Assembly (NCBI RefSeq): GCF_000716875.1
Contig: NZ_JNWQ01000050.1
Span: 1 to 51,373, forward strand
DNA length: 51,373 bases
From: Streptomyces novaecaesareae
Lineage (GTDB): Bacteria; Actinomycetota; Actinomycetes; Streptomycetales; Streptomycetaceae
Reading direction: 5' to 3'
The notes beneath the pieces were generated by a model, which worked only from the letters and a program-made list of their open reading frames with translations, searched no databases and had not been told where the DNA came from. Positions 1 through 7,610 of this stretch are shown piece by piece. Every line of letters starts with the position of its first letter. The first letter of the stretch is position 1. The position numbers and the translations under genes were made by a program.

Positions 1-19
1 GCCCCCACCCCCGAGCCCC

Positions 20-1459
20 CTACCGCGTCGCCCGGCGGCTGAGCGCGGCGAAGCCCGCGGCGGCGGCCCCCGCGACGGCGTCGACCGCCAGGGTGGTCAG
101 CAGCGCGTGCCCCGATTCGGCGGCCGGCGCCGGCAGGTCGACCTGCCCGAGGAAGACCGAGCCGAGCACCGCGACCCCGATCACCTGCCCGAGCTGGATG
201 ACCGTCACCATCACCCCGCTGGCGTCGGCCGCGTCCTCGGGCGCCACCCCCGCGAGGGCCCGGGCGAACAGCGGTGCGTACGCGCAGCCGGCGACCAGGC
301 CGAGCAGGGCCATCTCCACCAGCGGCCCCGCGTCGATCTCGGCGCCGCCGCCGAGCAGGATCCCGAGCAGCAGGTAGCCGCCGCCGAGCAGGACCGCGGC
401 GAGCGCCGGCAGGGCCCCGTGCAGCCGTCCGGGCAGCCGGTGCCAGTGCATGCTGGACAGGCCGAAGCCGATCGCGACGGGCGCCGAGCAGAGCCCGGCC
501 CTGAGCGCGCTGTGGCCGAGCGCGGCCTGCTGGTGCAGGGCGAAGGAGAACATGAAGCCCGCGAAGGCCGCCATGATCGAGAACAGTCCGGCGGCCGCCG
601 GCCGCAGCCCGGGGGTGCGCAGCACCCGGCCGGAGATCAGCGGCTGCCCGCCGCGGCGGGCGATCCGGCGCTCGACCAGCACGAACAGGCCGAACAGCAG
701 CGCGCTGCCCGCGATCATCGCCCAGCCCCAGGCGGGCCAGCCGAGTTCGTGGCCGAGGACGAGCGGCACCACCAGCAGGCCGAGTGCCGCGCCCAGGACC
801 ACCAGGCCGGGGATGTCGAAGCCGCGCGAGGCGTCGCCGGGCAGCCGGGGCAGCAGGCGGGCGCCGGCCGCCAGCAGCAGCACCCCGATCGGCACGTTGA
901 CCAGGAACACGGGCCGCCAGCCGCTGCCGAGGAGGTCGGCGCTGACCAGCACGCCGCCGAGGACCTGGCCGAGCGCCATGCCCCCGGCCAGCACCGCCGA
1001 GTAGAGGCCGAGTGCCCGGGTGCGGGCGGCGCCGGTGAAGGTGCGCTGCAGCAGGCTCATCACCTGGGGCACCATCAGCGCCGAGCCGGCGCCCTGGAGC
1101 AGCCGGAAGGCGATCAGCCAGCCGGTGGACGGGGCGAGGCCGCAGGCGAGCGAGGTGGCGGTGAAGGCGGCGAGGCCGAGCTGGAAGAGCCGGCTGTAGC
1201 CGTACCGGGCGCCGAGGCGGGCGCCGGTGATGAGCAGGACGGCGTAGGTGATGGTGTAGCCGGCGATGACCAGTTGCAGGGCGGCCCCGGAGGCGCCCAG
1301 GTCGGTGCGGATGGTGGGGACCGCGACGTTGACGATGGAGACGTCGAGCACGGCCATGAACTGCCCGCACAGGACGAGCGCGAGGAGCAGCCCGGGCCGT
1401 ACGGCCGGGGGCCCGGTGGTGCCTGCGGCCGCGCCGGGCCGGATCTGAAGGTCCGTCAT
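20..1459 (-). CDS. DHA2-type MFS multidrug transporter
   Basis: This is a predicted inner-membrane proton-coupled exporter of the major facilitator superfamily, most like the 14-helix EmrB/QacA (DHA2) drug exporters. The 479-residue protein shows the family's first helix and motif (FMAVLDVSIVNVAVPTI), a GARLGARYG loop, and about 14 hydrophobic segments spread evenly to the C-terminus. The ATG at 1457-1459 is preferred. Longer in-frame extensions run through the divergent regulator and lack hydrophobic or family sequence. The gene is divergent from the MmyB-like regulator at 1563, which is the usual layout of a regulator controlling its neighbouring exporter. The substrate cannot be read from sequence. 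The family assignment is strong; the link to the regulator is inferred from position. Confidence 0.9.
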   Translation of the reverse strand: MTDLQIRPGAAAGTTGPPAVRPGLLLALVLCGQFMAVLDVSIVNVAVPTIRTDLGASGAALQLVIAGYTITYAVLLITGARLGARYGYSRLFQLGLAAFTATSLACGLAPSTGWLIAFRLLQGAGSALMVPQVMSLLQRTFTGAARTRALGLYSAVLAGGMALGQVLGGVLVSADLLGSGWRPVFLVNVPIGVLLLAAGARLLPRLPGDASRGFDIPGLVVLGAALGLLVVPLVLGHELGWPAWGWAMIAGSALLFGLFVLVERRIARRGGQPLISGRVLRTPGLRPAAAGLFSIMAAFAGFMFSFALHQQAALGHSALRAGLCSAPVAIGFGLSSMHWHRLPGRLHGALPALAAVLLGGGYLLLGILLGGGAEIDAGPLVEMALLGLVAGCAYAPLFARALAGVAPEDAADASGVMVTVIQLGQVIGVAVLGSVFLGQVDLPAPAAESGHALLTTLAVDAVAGAAAAGFAALSRRATR

Positions 1460-1562
1460 GGGTACCAGCCTGGGGCCGTGCCGGTACTGGTGGTTAGAGC
1501 CTGCTGATCCTGGTACTGGCAGCACCTGTATCGCCCGGCGGGCCTGCGGCACGATGGTGGGC
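1460..1562. promoter_or_regulatory. Divergent promoter/operator region between MFS gene and regulator
   Basis: This 103-bp spacer separates two divergent starts. It holds GTACCAG at 1462-1468 and its inverse complement CTGGTAC at 1510-1516. It also holds two direct copies of GGTACTGG at 1483-1490 and 1512-1519. These are plausible operator half-sites for the adjacent regulator. No convincing -35/-10 pair was seen, so the operator call is inference. Confidence 0.35.
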
Positions 1563-2462
1563 ATGACCGTCCTGGAGGAACTTCCGGCCGCCGCGGGCGG
1601 GCGCGACCGCCGCCGCACCGAGCTGGCCCGCTTCCTGAAGGCCTGCCGGGCGCGGGTGACTCCGGAGGAGGTCGGGCTGGTGCCGGGGCTGCGGCGCCGT
1701 ACGCCGGGGCTGCGGCGTGAGGAGGTCGCGCAGCTCGCCGGGGTCGGGGTGACCTGGTACACGTGGCTGGAGCAGGGGCGCCCCATCAACGCGAGCGAGC
1801 AGGTGCTGCTGGCGGTGGCGCGGGCGTTGCGGTTGGACGGCACGGAGCGCGAGCACCTGTTCCGGCTGGCCGGGATTTCTCGTTCGCGGTACGCGCAGCC
1901 GGCGCCGCCGGAGCTGAGCCCGTCGATCCAGGTGATCCTGGACTCGCTGGCCCCGCTGCCGGCGGCGGTCTCCAACACCCGTTTCGACGTGCTGAGCTTC
2001 AACGGGCCGTACCGTTCGCTGTTCGGCACCGAGCGGATGCGCCCGTCGCACGGGGCGTTCTTCAACAGCCTGTGGTGCATGTTGGTGGCCCCGCCGTGCT
2101 GCAACCCGTGCGAGAACCGGGACGAGGCCCTGCCGCGGATGGTGGCGGTGCTGCGCTCGGCCTACGGCAAGCACGTGGGCGAGCCGGTCTGGGAGGAGCA
2201 CGTGCAGCGGCTGTCGGCGCGCAGCGAGCTGTTCCGGGAGCTGTGGGCCCGCCAGGAGGTCGCGCCGCCGGAGACCTGGCCGCGGATCTTCCGCCACCCG
2301 GAGATCGGGGTGCTGCGGCTGAACGCCACCTATCTGACGATGCCGGGTGTGCAGGAGTGCTACATCGTGGTCTACGTGCCGAGGAGTCCGGAGGACCGGG
2401 AGCGGGTCGAGCGGCTCGGGTCCCTGGCGCCGGGCGGTTGGACGCACACCTGCGAGCAGTGA
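1563..2462 (+). CDS. MmyB-like helix-turn-helix transcriptional regulator
   Basis: This is a cytoplasmic DNA-binding regulator of 299 residues. The N-terminal XRE-type helix-turn-helix (about residues 40-105) carries the family signature PGLRRRTPGLRREEVAQLAG followed by GVTWYTWLEQGR. The C-terminal part (about 120-290) matches the MmyB-like ligand-binding domain (NGPYRSLF, then a predicted alpha/beta fold). In Streptomyces this family often represses a divergent transporter or dehydrogenase in response to a small hydrophobic ligand. A cysteine cluster (Cys162, Cys169, Cys170, Cys173) lies in the ligand domain and could bind metal or sense redox. The ATG at 1563 is chosen because the sequence before it is not family-like; an ATG three codons upstream is possible. 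No strong ribosome site is visible. Confidence 0.88.
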   Translation: MTVLEELPAAAGGRDRRRTELARFLKACRARVTPEEVGLVPGLRRRTPGLRREEVAQLAGVGVTWYTWLEQGRPINASEQVLLAVARALRLDGTEREHLFRLAGISRSRYAQPAPPELSPSIQVILDSLAPLPAAVSNTRFDVLSFNGPYRSLFGTERMRPSHGAFFNSLWCMLVAPPCCNPCENRDEALPRMVAVLRSAYGKHVGEPVWEEHVQRLSARSELFRELWARQEVAPPETWPRIFRHPEIGVLRLNATYLTMPGVQECYIVVYVPRSPEDRERVERLGSLAPGGWTHTCEQ

Positions 2463-2543
2463 GGACCACCAGCGCGGGCAGGGAGCACCACGAGCGCGAA
2501 CAGTGGGCGCCACGAGCGAGTGCCTCGGGCCCGAAATGCCGGA

Positions 2544-2570
2544 AGGCCGCCACCCGATGGGTGACGGCCT
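2544..2570. terminator. Hairpin between regulator and tRNA-Ala genes
   Basis: An inverted repeat has arms AGGCCGCCACCC and GGGTGACGGCCT, one mismatch and a GAT loop. It lies after the stop of the rightward regulator and just beyond the 3' end of the leftward tRNA genes, so it can serve both. Confidence 0.7.
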
Positions 2571-2582
2571 CCTGAACTGCTG

Positions 2583-2655
<73 letters not shown>

Positions 2656-2698
2656 GCGACACGGGCGACCCTGGCTGACCACGACCGCCGATGCGGAG

Positions 2699-2771
<73 letters not shown>

Positions 2772-2831
2772 GCACTCACCGGATCTCCCGCTTCCCTTCC
2801 GGGCCGCGTTCCTTCCCTGCGAACGAGGAAG

Positions 2832-2861
2832 ACTCTAGCTGGTCAGGCCCGGAACTGCGAA
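2832..2861 (-). promoter_or_regulatory. Possible promoter of the tRNA-Ala pair
   Basis: On the minus strand TTCGCA (2856-2861) is followed after 18 nt by TAGAGT (2832-2837). This fits the TANNNT -10 form of the housekeeping sigma factor with a weak -35. It would start RNA about 50 nt before the first tRNA. Confidence 0.4.
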
Positions 2862-2874
2862 ATCCGCCCCCTCC

Positions 2875-2903
2875 GGGCCCCGCAGCGCCCCCCTCCGGGG
2901 CCC
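2875..2903 (-). terminator. Hairpin after the histidine phosphatase gene
   Basis: GGGCCCCG (2875-2882) pairs with CGGGGCCC (2896-2903) around a 13-nt loop. It sits downstream of the phosphatase stop on the minus strand and upstream of the tRNA promoter candidate. There is no T-tract, as is usual in Streptomyces. Confidence 0.5.
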
Positions 2904-2970
2904 TGCGGTGTCCCGCTGCGAGGCCCCCCGAGTGCCACCCCCGGCCGAAGCCGTCAGGTGTCCTCAGCGG

Positions 2971-3621
2971 TCAGGTGTCGTCGCCGATGACCGGCTGCGG
3001 GAGCGTGCCCGCGTTGTGCTCCAGCAGGCGCCAGCCACGCGCGCCCTGGCCGAGCACGGACCAGCAGCAGTTGGACAGGCCGCCGAAGCACTCCCACTGG
3101 GCGGGCTCCAGGTCCAGCAGCCGTCCGAGCATGGTGCGGATCGTCCCGCCGTGGCTGACCACGACCACGGTGCCGTCCTCCGGCAGCTTGGCCACGGCCT
3201 CCAGCACCACCGGCACCGAGCGGTCGGCGACCTCGGTGGCCAGTTCCCCGCTGCCGCCGCGGCGCACCGGCTCGCCGGCCGCCCAGGCCGCGTACTCCTC
3301 CGGGTAGCGCTCGCGGATCTCGGCGTTGGTCAGGCCCTGCCAGGAGCCCGCGTAGGTCTCCCGCAGGCCCTCGTGGTGCGTCACGTCGAGCCCGGTGACC
3401 AGGGCCAGCTCCTCGGCGGTACGGCGGGCGCGTTCGAGGTCCGAGGAGATCAGCAGGTCGGGGCGGAGCCCGGAGAGCAGCCGGGCCGCCCGCTGGGCCT
3501 GCTGGACGCCCTGCCCGGTCAGCTCGATGTCCGTGGTGCCCTGGAACCGAGATTCGAGGTTCCAGGACGTCTGGCCGTGCCGCCAGAAGACGATGCGCGG
3601 GCCTCGCGCGCCGCGGCTCAG
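2971..3621 (-). CDS. Histidine phosphatase family protein (phosphoglycerate mutase-like)
   Basis: This is a cytoplasmic phosphatase of the histidine-phosphatase (PGAM/CobC) superfamily. The catalytic RHGQT motif is near the N-terminus (RIVFWRHGQTSWN). The second active-site histidine is in VVVVSHGGTIR, and GLRETYAGSWQGLT is the usual acid-loop region. The gene follows rsfS in the order nadD, rsfS, phosphatase. The same order in mycobacteria carries glucosyl-3-phosphoglycerate phosphatase (GpgP), so that activity is a fair but unproved guess. No ATG, GTG or TTG lies in frame before the RHGQT motif. The best start is CTG at 3619-3621, overlapping the rsfS stop by 4 nt with GAGG upstream, giving 216 residues. 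A start at GTG 3384 would delete the catalytic motif. Confidence 0.85.
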   Translation of the reverse strand: MSRGARGPRIVFWRHGQTSWNLESRFQGTTDIELTGQGVQQAQRAARLLSGLRPDLLISSDLERARRTAEELALVTGLDVTHHEGLRETYAGSWQGLTNAEIRERYPEEYAAWAAGEPVRRGGSGELATEVADRSVPVVLEAVAKLPEDGTVVVVSHGGTIRTMLGRLLDLEPAQWECFGGLSNCCWSVLGQGARGWRLLEHNAGTLPQPVIGDDT

Positions 3622-4076
3622 TGCAGGTCCTCGGGCTTGCCGAAGTCGTCGGCGGGGGCGACGACGTTGCCGGCCTCGTCGGTGTGGGCGTCGGGGCGGT
3701 TGCGCGAGGCCAGGGCGTCCTCGGGAATGGGCAGCTCGGGGCAGTCCTTCCAGAGCCGGTCCAGGGAGTAGAAGGAGCGCTCCTCGGAGTGCTGGACGTG
3801 CACGACGATGTCGAGGTAGTCGAGCAGGATCCAGCGGCCCTCGCGCTCGCCCTCGCGGCGCACCGGCTTGATGTCCAGCTGCTCGCGCAGCTGGTCCTCG
3901 ATCTCCTCGGCGATCGCGCGGACCTGGCGGTCGTTGTTCGCGGAGGCGATCAGGAAGGCGTCGGTGATCGACAGGACCTCGCTGACGTCGAAGGCGATGA
4001 TGTTGTGCGCCAGCTTGTCGGCCGCCGCCTGGGCGGCGACGGTGATGAGCTGCTGGCTGTGGTCGGTGACGGTCAC
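3618..4076 (-). CDS. rsfS: Ribosome silencing factor
   Basis: RsfS binds protein L14 of the 50S subunit and blocks subunit joining, lowering translation when nutrients are short. The 152-residue product contains the RsfS/DUF143 core with DVSEVLSITDAFLIASANNDRQV and the strongly conserved GRWILLDYLDIVVHVQ segment. A non-conserved acidic tail follows position 120. The gene lies between an LCP-family gene and a histidine phosphatase gene whose start it overlaps by 4 nt, suggesting translational coupling. The nadD-rsfS link is widespread in bacteria. Identification is secure. Confidence 0.96.
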   Translation of the reverse strand: MTVTDHSQQLITVAAQAAADKLAHNIIAFDVSEVLSITDAFLIASANNDRQVRAIAEEIEDQLREQLDIKPVRREGEREGRWILLDYLDIVVHVQHSEERSFYSLDRLWKDCPELPIPEDALASRNRPDAHTDEAGNVVAPADDFGKPEDLH

Positions 4077-4179
4077 GGTGTTCTTCCGGCTCGGCGGCGT
4101 GGGGCGGCGCCCCGGCTCGGGGCCGGGGTCGCCTTCCAGGATCTCACGCCGTCCGGGCGGGCCCGGAACCGTTTTCGGG

Positions 4180-6018
4180 CTACTGGCTCTTCGGCGGCTG
4201 GTAGTCCTTGCCGAGCACGACCAGCAGGTCCGCGTTCTGGGTGTCGCCGGTCACCTTCTTCACCGCCGTGTCCGGCAGGCCGAGGCTGGTCGCCAGCGAC
4301 TTGGCCGCGCCCTGGCGGGCGTCGTCGGTGTAGCGGATCTCACTGCTGGCCTGCGCCGCGCTCTTGGCTCCGCCCGGGATGAAGGTCAGGCCGGAGTTGA
4401 CGATCTGGACCTGCGCGGCGGGGGCCGCCGCGTCGTTGCCGCTGGCGTCCTGGAGCGCGACCCGGGCCGGGGCGTCGCCGGCGGTCGCGGACTTCACGGT
4501 GCCGCCCAGCACGTCCTTGACCTGCTTGCCCGCGGTCGCCTCGTCCAGGCTGCCGTCCGGCTTGACGGTCAGCGCGGTGGTGCCGAAGTGGCCGTCCTTC
4601 GCCTGCTGGGCGAGCTGGACGAGCACCCCGGCGAGGGCGTCCTCGGGCAGTGAGGGGTCGAGCACCGCGTTCATCCGGTGCACGTCGTCCTTGGCGTCCT
4701 TGAACTCGGTCGGCATGGTGCGCACGACCGCTTCCATGACCTGCCCGAACCGGGCCAGCTGGGCGTCCCGGTTCTCGCCGGCGTTCTGCAGCGTGGCGTA
4801 GGCGACCGCGGCCTTCCCGCTGAGCATGGTGTTCTTCCCGGCCGCGGAGAGCAGTTTGCCGTCCGGCTTGCCGCCCTCGTGGGTCTCGGCGTTGGTGTCC
4901 ACCCGGACGCCGCCGAGCTGGGAGACGAGCAGTTCCAGGTACGGGGTGTCCAGCCGCCAGGTGCCGGCCACCGGGGCGCCGAGCACGGTGGACAGGCCGT
5001 CGCGGGTCGCCGAGGCGCCGATGGTGTCCATGGCCTGGCCGACGGTGGTGACCGGCGGGTCGGCGGGGCCGGGCAGCCGCAGGTTGTCGGGCAGGAGCAG
5101 CACGGTGCCCTTCTTCCCGGAGGCGTCGTCGACGAGCAGCGCGCTGGACACCTTGCCCTGCAGGTCGCGCAGGTGGACGACGTTGACCTGGCGCCCGCCG
5201 GCCGCGGCGGCCGCGGTCGGCTTGTCGCCGGTGAACCACAGGTAGCCGCCGACGCCGCCCGCCGCGAGCGCCACCACCACGCCGAGGCCGATCAGCCGGT
5301 TGCGCAGCTTGCGGCGGCGCTCGGCGCGCACCTCGCTGCGGGACTCGGCGAACTTCAGCCAGTCGATGACGTCCTCGGTCTCCTCCGCCTCCTCCTCGGC
5401 GAAGGCGAACTCGCCCGTGGTGTAGCCGTCCCTGGGCGCCTTGCTCCCGGCCTTGCCGGAGCGCGCCCCGGCGACCTGCTCGGACGGCGCCTCGGGCTTG
5501 GCCGGCGCCGCCTCCGCGGCGGGCCGGGGCACCCGCGGGCGCGGCGGCACGACGGCCGGGGCGGGGGCTGCGGGGGCGGGCTCCGGGACGGGCGGGGCGG
5601 CGGGCGCCGGCTCGGCGACGACGGGCGCCGCCTGGTAGGGCTGCTGCTGGTAGCCGTCGTAGCCGTACGACTGCTCCTGGTAGCCGTAGCCGCCCTGCTG
5701 CTGGTAGGCCTGCACGGGCTGCCCGTACTGGTCGTACTCGCCGTACTGCTGCTGCTCCTGCGGGTACTGCCCCGGCTGCTGGTACCCCTGGTAGGGCTGC
5801 TGCTGGTACGGCTGCTGCTCCTGGTAGCCCCCGTAGGTGTCCTGGCCGTACACCGGCTGCCCGTACTGGTCGTACTGCTCCTGCCGGTCGTACTGCTCCT
5901 GCTGCTGGTACTGCTCGTACGGCTGCCCTGGCTGCTGCCGGTAGCCCTGGTACGGCTGCTGGTACTGCCCGGTGGACCAGTCCTCCGGCTGCTGCTGACC
6001 GCCGCTGCGCTCGCTCAC
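4180..6018 (-). CDS. LCP/LytR_C family membrane protein with Gln/Tyr-rich cytoplasmic region
   Basis: The product is 612 residues. Residues 1-130 are low-complexity, rich in Gln, Tyr, Gly and Pro (repeats such as QQPYQGY). Residues 130-180 are Ala/Pro-rich. A single membrane helix spans about 241-263. The outer part resembles a degenerate LytR-CpsA-Psr domain, including AVAYATLQNAGENRDAQLARF in place of the usual arginine-rich active segment. It ends with a LytR_C domain (VQIVNSGL to LLVVLGKDY). Active LCP enzymes attach glycopolymers to peptidoglycan; whether this one is catalytic is doubtful. The GTG start at 6016-6018 has GGAGGG upstream. It sits 19 nt after nadD and 103 nt before rsfS, so the three are probably cotranscribed. 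Confidence 0.82.
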   Translation of the reverse strand: MSERSGGQQQPEDWSTGQYQQPYQGYRQQPGQPYEQYQQQEQYDRQEQYDQYGQPVYGQDTYGGYQEQQPYQQQPYQGYQQPGQYPQEQQQYGEYDQYGQPVQAYQQQGGYGYQEQSYGYDGYQQQPYQAAPVVAEPAPAAPPVPEPAPAAPAPAVVPPRPRVPRPAAEAAPAKPEAPSEQVAGARSGKAGSKAPRDGYTTGEFAFAEEEAEETEDVIDWLKFAESRSEVRAERRRKLRNRLIGLGVVVALAAGGVGGYLWFTGDKPTAAAAAGGRQVNVVHLRDLQGKVSSALLVDDASGKKGTVLLLPDNLRLPGPADPPVTTVGQAMDTIGASATRDGLSTVLGAPVAGTWRLDTPYLELLVSQLGGVRVDTNAETHEGGKPDGKLLSAAGKNTMLSGKAAVAYATLQNAGENRDAQLARFGQVMEAVVRTMPTEFKDAKDDVHRMNAVLDPSLPEDALAGVLVQLAQQAKDGHFGTTALTVKPDGSLDEATAGKQVKDVLGGTVKSATAGDAPARVALQDASGNDAAAPAAQVQIVNSGLTFIPGGAKSAAQASSEIRYTDDARQGAAKSLATSLGLPDTAVKKVTGDTQNADLLVVLGKDYQPPKSQ

Positions 6019-6037
6019 GCGCCCTCCCGCTCCCGGT

Positions 6038-6670
6038 TCAGGTCCCGCGCGGCGCGTACAGCGCCCGCTTGTCGATGTAGCGGACCACGCCGTCCGGGAC
6101 GAGGTACCAGACCGGTTCGCCCTTGGCGACGCGGTTGCGGCAGTCCGTGGAGGAGATGGCCAGGGCCGGGACCTCCACCAGGGAGACCCCGCCCGCCGGG
6201 AGCCCGGCGTCCGAGAGGGTGTGCCCCGGTCGGGTGCATCCGATGAAGTGGGCCAGCGAGAAGAGTTCGTCGGAGTCGCGCCAGGACAGGATCTGGGCGA
6301 GCGCGTCGGCGCCGGTGATGAAGAAGAGGTCGGCGTCCGGGTGCAGGGCGTGCAGGTCGCGCAGGGTGTCGACGGTGTAGGTCGGGCCCTTGCGGTCGAT
6401 GTCGATCCGGCTGACCGAGAACTGCGGGTTCTCGGCGGTGGCGATGACCGTCATCAGGTAGCGGTCCTCGGCCGGGGTGACGTGGCGGTCGCTCTTCTGC
6501 CACGGCTGTCCGGTCGGGACGAAGATCACCTCGTCCAGGTGGAACGCGCTCGCCACCTCACTGGCGGCGACCAGGTGGCCGTGGTGGATCGGGTCGAAGG
6601 TGCCGCCCATCACGCCGAGGCGCTTCTTCACCGGTTCCGGTCCGCCGGAATTCCCGGCCTGCTCTCCCAT
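6038..6670 (-). CDS. nadD: Nicotinate-nucleotide adenylyltransferase
   Basis: NadD joins ATP and nicotinate mononucleotide to make deamido-NAD in the cytoplasm, a step shared by de novo and salvage NAD synthesis. The 210-residue protein has the nucleotidyltransferase motif [10 protein letters not shown] at residues 23-32 and the second ATP motif ISST near residue 175 ([12 protein letters not shown]). The start ATG at 6668-6670 has AAGGTG upstream. The first 14 residues are not conserved in character, so an internal start at the VKKRLG valine is conceivable. The gene lies upstream of the LCP-like gene and rsfS in the same direction. Identification is secure. Confidence 0.96.
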   Translation of the reverse strand: MGEQAGNSGGPEPVKKRLGVMGGTFDPIHHGHLVAASEVASAFHLDEVIFVPTGQPWQKSDRHVTPAEDRYLMTVIATAENPQFSVSRIDIDRKGPTYTVDTLRDLHALHPDADLFFITGADALAQILSWRDSDELFSLAHFIGCTRPGHTLSDAGLPAGGVSLVEVPALAISSTDCRNRVAKGEPVWYLVPDGVVRYIDKRALYAPRGT

Positions 6671-6741
6671 GCCGCCACACCTTACGCGACGCCCGTTACG
6701 GTGCGGGAACGCCCGGGTGGGGGTTGTCCGCAGATGCGTGA

Positions 6742-6772
6742 GGGAGCGGCCGGCCGGTGGCCGGGCGCTCCC
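6742..6772 (-). terminator. Hairpin between a mini membrane protein gene and nadD
   Basis: Fourteen-base arms (6742-6755 and 6759-6772) pair with one mismatch around a GGT loop. It follows the 51-residue gene on the minus strand and may partly insulate nadD from it. Confidence 0.6.
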
Positions 6773-6793
6773 CGAGCGGTCCGCGGAGCGGGC

Positions 6794-6949
6794 TCAGCGG
6801 TCCCGGTTGAAGCGGGTGGTGACGAAGAGCAGGAGCAGCAGGATCACCAGGGCGGCGCCACCCGTCAGGAGCGGGTTCAGGCTGTCGTGGTTGCCCCCCT
6901 CGCCCTCGGCGAGCAGGTTCAGAACGGGGAGTGCGGCGGCAGTGCTCAT
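6794..6949 (-). CDS. 51-residue single-pass membrane protein
   Basis: This is a very small protein of unknown function. It starts MSTAAALPVLNLLAEGEGG, has one strong hydrophobic helix (PLLTGGAALVILLLLLFVT) and ends in a short basic tail, TRFNRDR. This predicts a single membrane pass with the C-terminus in the cytoplasm. GAAGG precedes the ATG at 6947-6949. It follows another mini membrane gene (7183-7329) in the same direction and precedes nadD. I do not recognise a named family. The codon pattern, ribosome site and membrane helix support a real gene. Confidence 0.75.
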   Translation of the reverse strand: MSTAAALPVLNLLAEGEGGNHDSLNPLLTGGAALVILLLLLFVTTRFNRDR

Positions 6950-7182
6950 GGTCGGCGGGACCTTCTCGGCTCGGTGAACGGACCTGGGGGTTGTTCCGGG
7001 CCGGTGAGGGCCCACCCGTCATCGTACGGGGGGTTACGCGGCAACCGCTCGGCGGCCCACCGCCGCTGACCGGGCGTGAGCCCGGGCCGACGAGGGCCTG
7101 GGGAAACGCGCCCGCGGGCCGTCCTCCCGGCGCCGACCGGGGCCGGGTCGCGGGTCCCCTCCCACCCGGTCCGGGCCGCGTC

Positions 7183-7329
7183 CTAGTTGCCGCGGAAGGC
7201 GCGGGCCATGATCCAGACCAGCAGGCCGACGCCCACGAAGGACGCGACCACGATGATCCGCAGGAACAGGCCCGGGCCGGCCTCGTCGGAAATGGGCGCG
7301 GCCAGGCTGACAAGCGTGTCGGTGGACAT
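7183..7329 (-). CDS. 48-residue single-pass membrane protein
   Basis: This 48-codon gene begins at ATG 7327-7329 with a GAGGAG ribosome site and ends TAG at 7183. The product starts MSTDTLVSLAAPISDEAGPG. It then has a membrane helix from about residue 21 to 42 (LFLRIIVVASFVGVGLLVWI) and ends MARAFRGN. The strong ribosome site, the third-position G/C bias and the clean helix argue that it is translated. It is divergent from the M48 peptidase at 7611 and lies upstream of a second mini membrane gene. Function is unknown; a subunit or modulator of a neighbouring membrane protein is one possibility. Confidence 0.75.
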   Translation of the reverse strand: MSTDTLVSLAAPISDEAGPGLFLRIIVVASFVGVGLLVWIMARAFRGN

Positions 7330-7435
7330 TGCGGGGCTCCTCGAACTGCTCGGTACCGCGGCCGGATCCGGTCTCGGTCGTCCAGGTCATTCAGGGTAGA
7401 CCGGCCTCACACCGGCGGCGGCCACCGGGGCTGTC

Positions 7436-7462
7436 ACTCGCCCGCTCGCCTCCGGGGCGCTC
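7436..7462 (+). repeat. 27-bp dispersed repeat, copy A
   Basis: The sequence begins ACTCGCCCGC and ends GGGGCGCTC. It is identical over 27 bp to 48937-48963 and matches 25 bp of the complement of 49759-49783. Here it lies in the divergent spacer before the M48 gene. Confidence 0.7.
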
Positions 7463-7610
7463 AGACCCGGCGCGGCCGGGGCCGTGCGTACGCTGGGCCC
7501 GGGGACGAGTGCGCAACCGCGGACGTTGCACTGACAGTCGTTGCAGGCGAAGAGGATCGGGGGGCCGGCCAGCGGGCCGCGACCGCCGTCGAGCAGGAGG
7601 TACCCAGACC

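Noticed and set aside
7034..7390. A 118-codon leftward frame over the 48-codon membrane gene
   Set aside because: It is Arg/Gly/Pro-rich without hydrophobic structure. The shorter overlapping frame has a GAGGAG site and a clean membrane helix.
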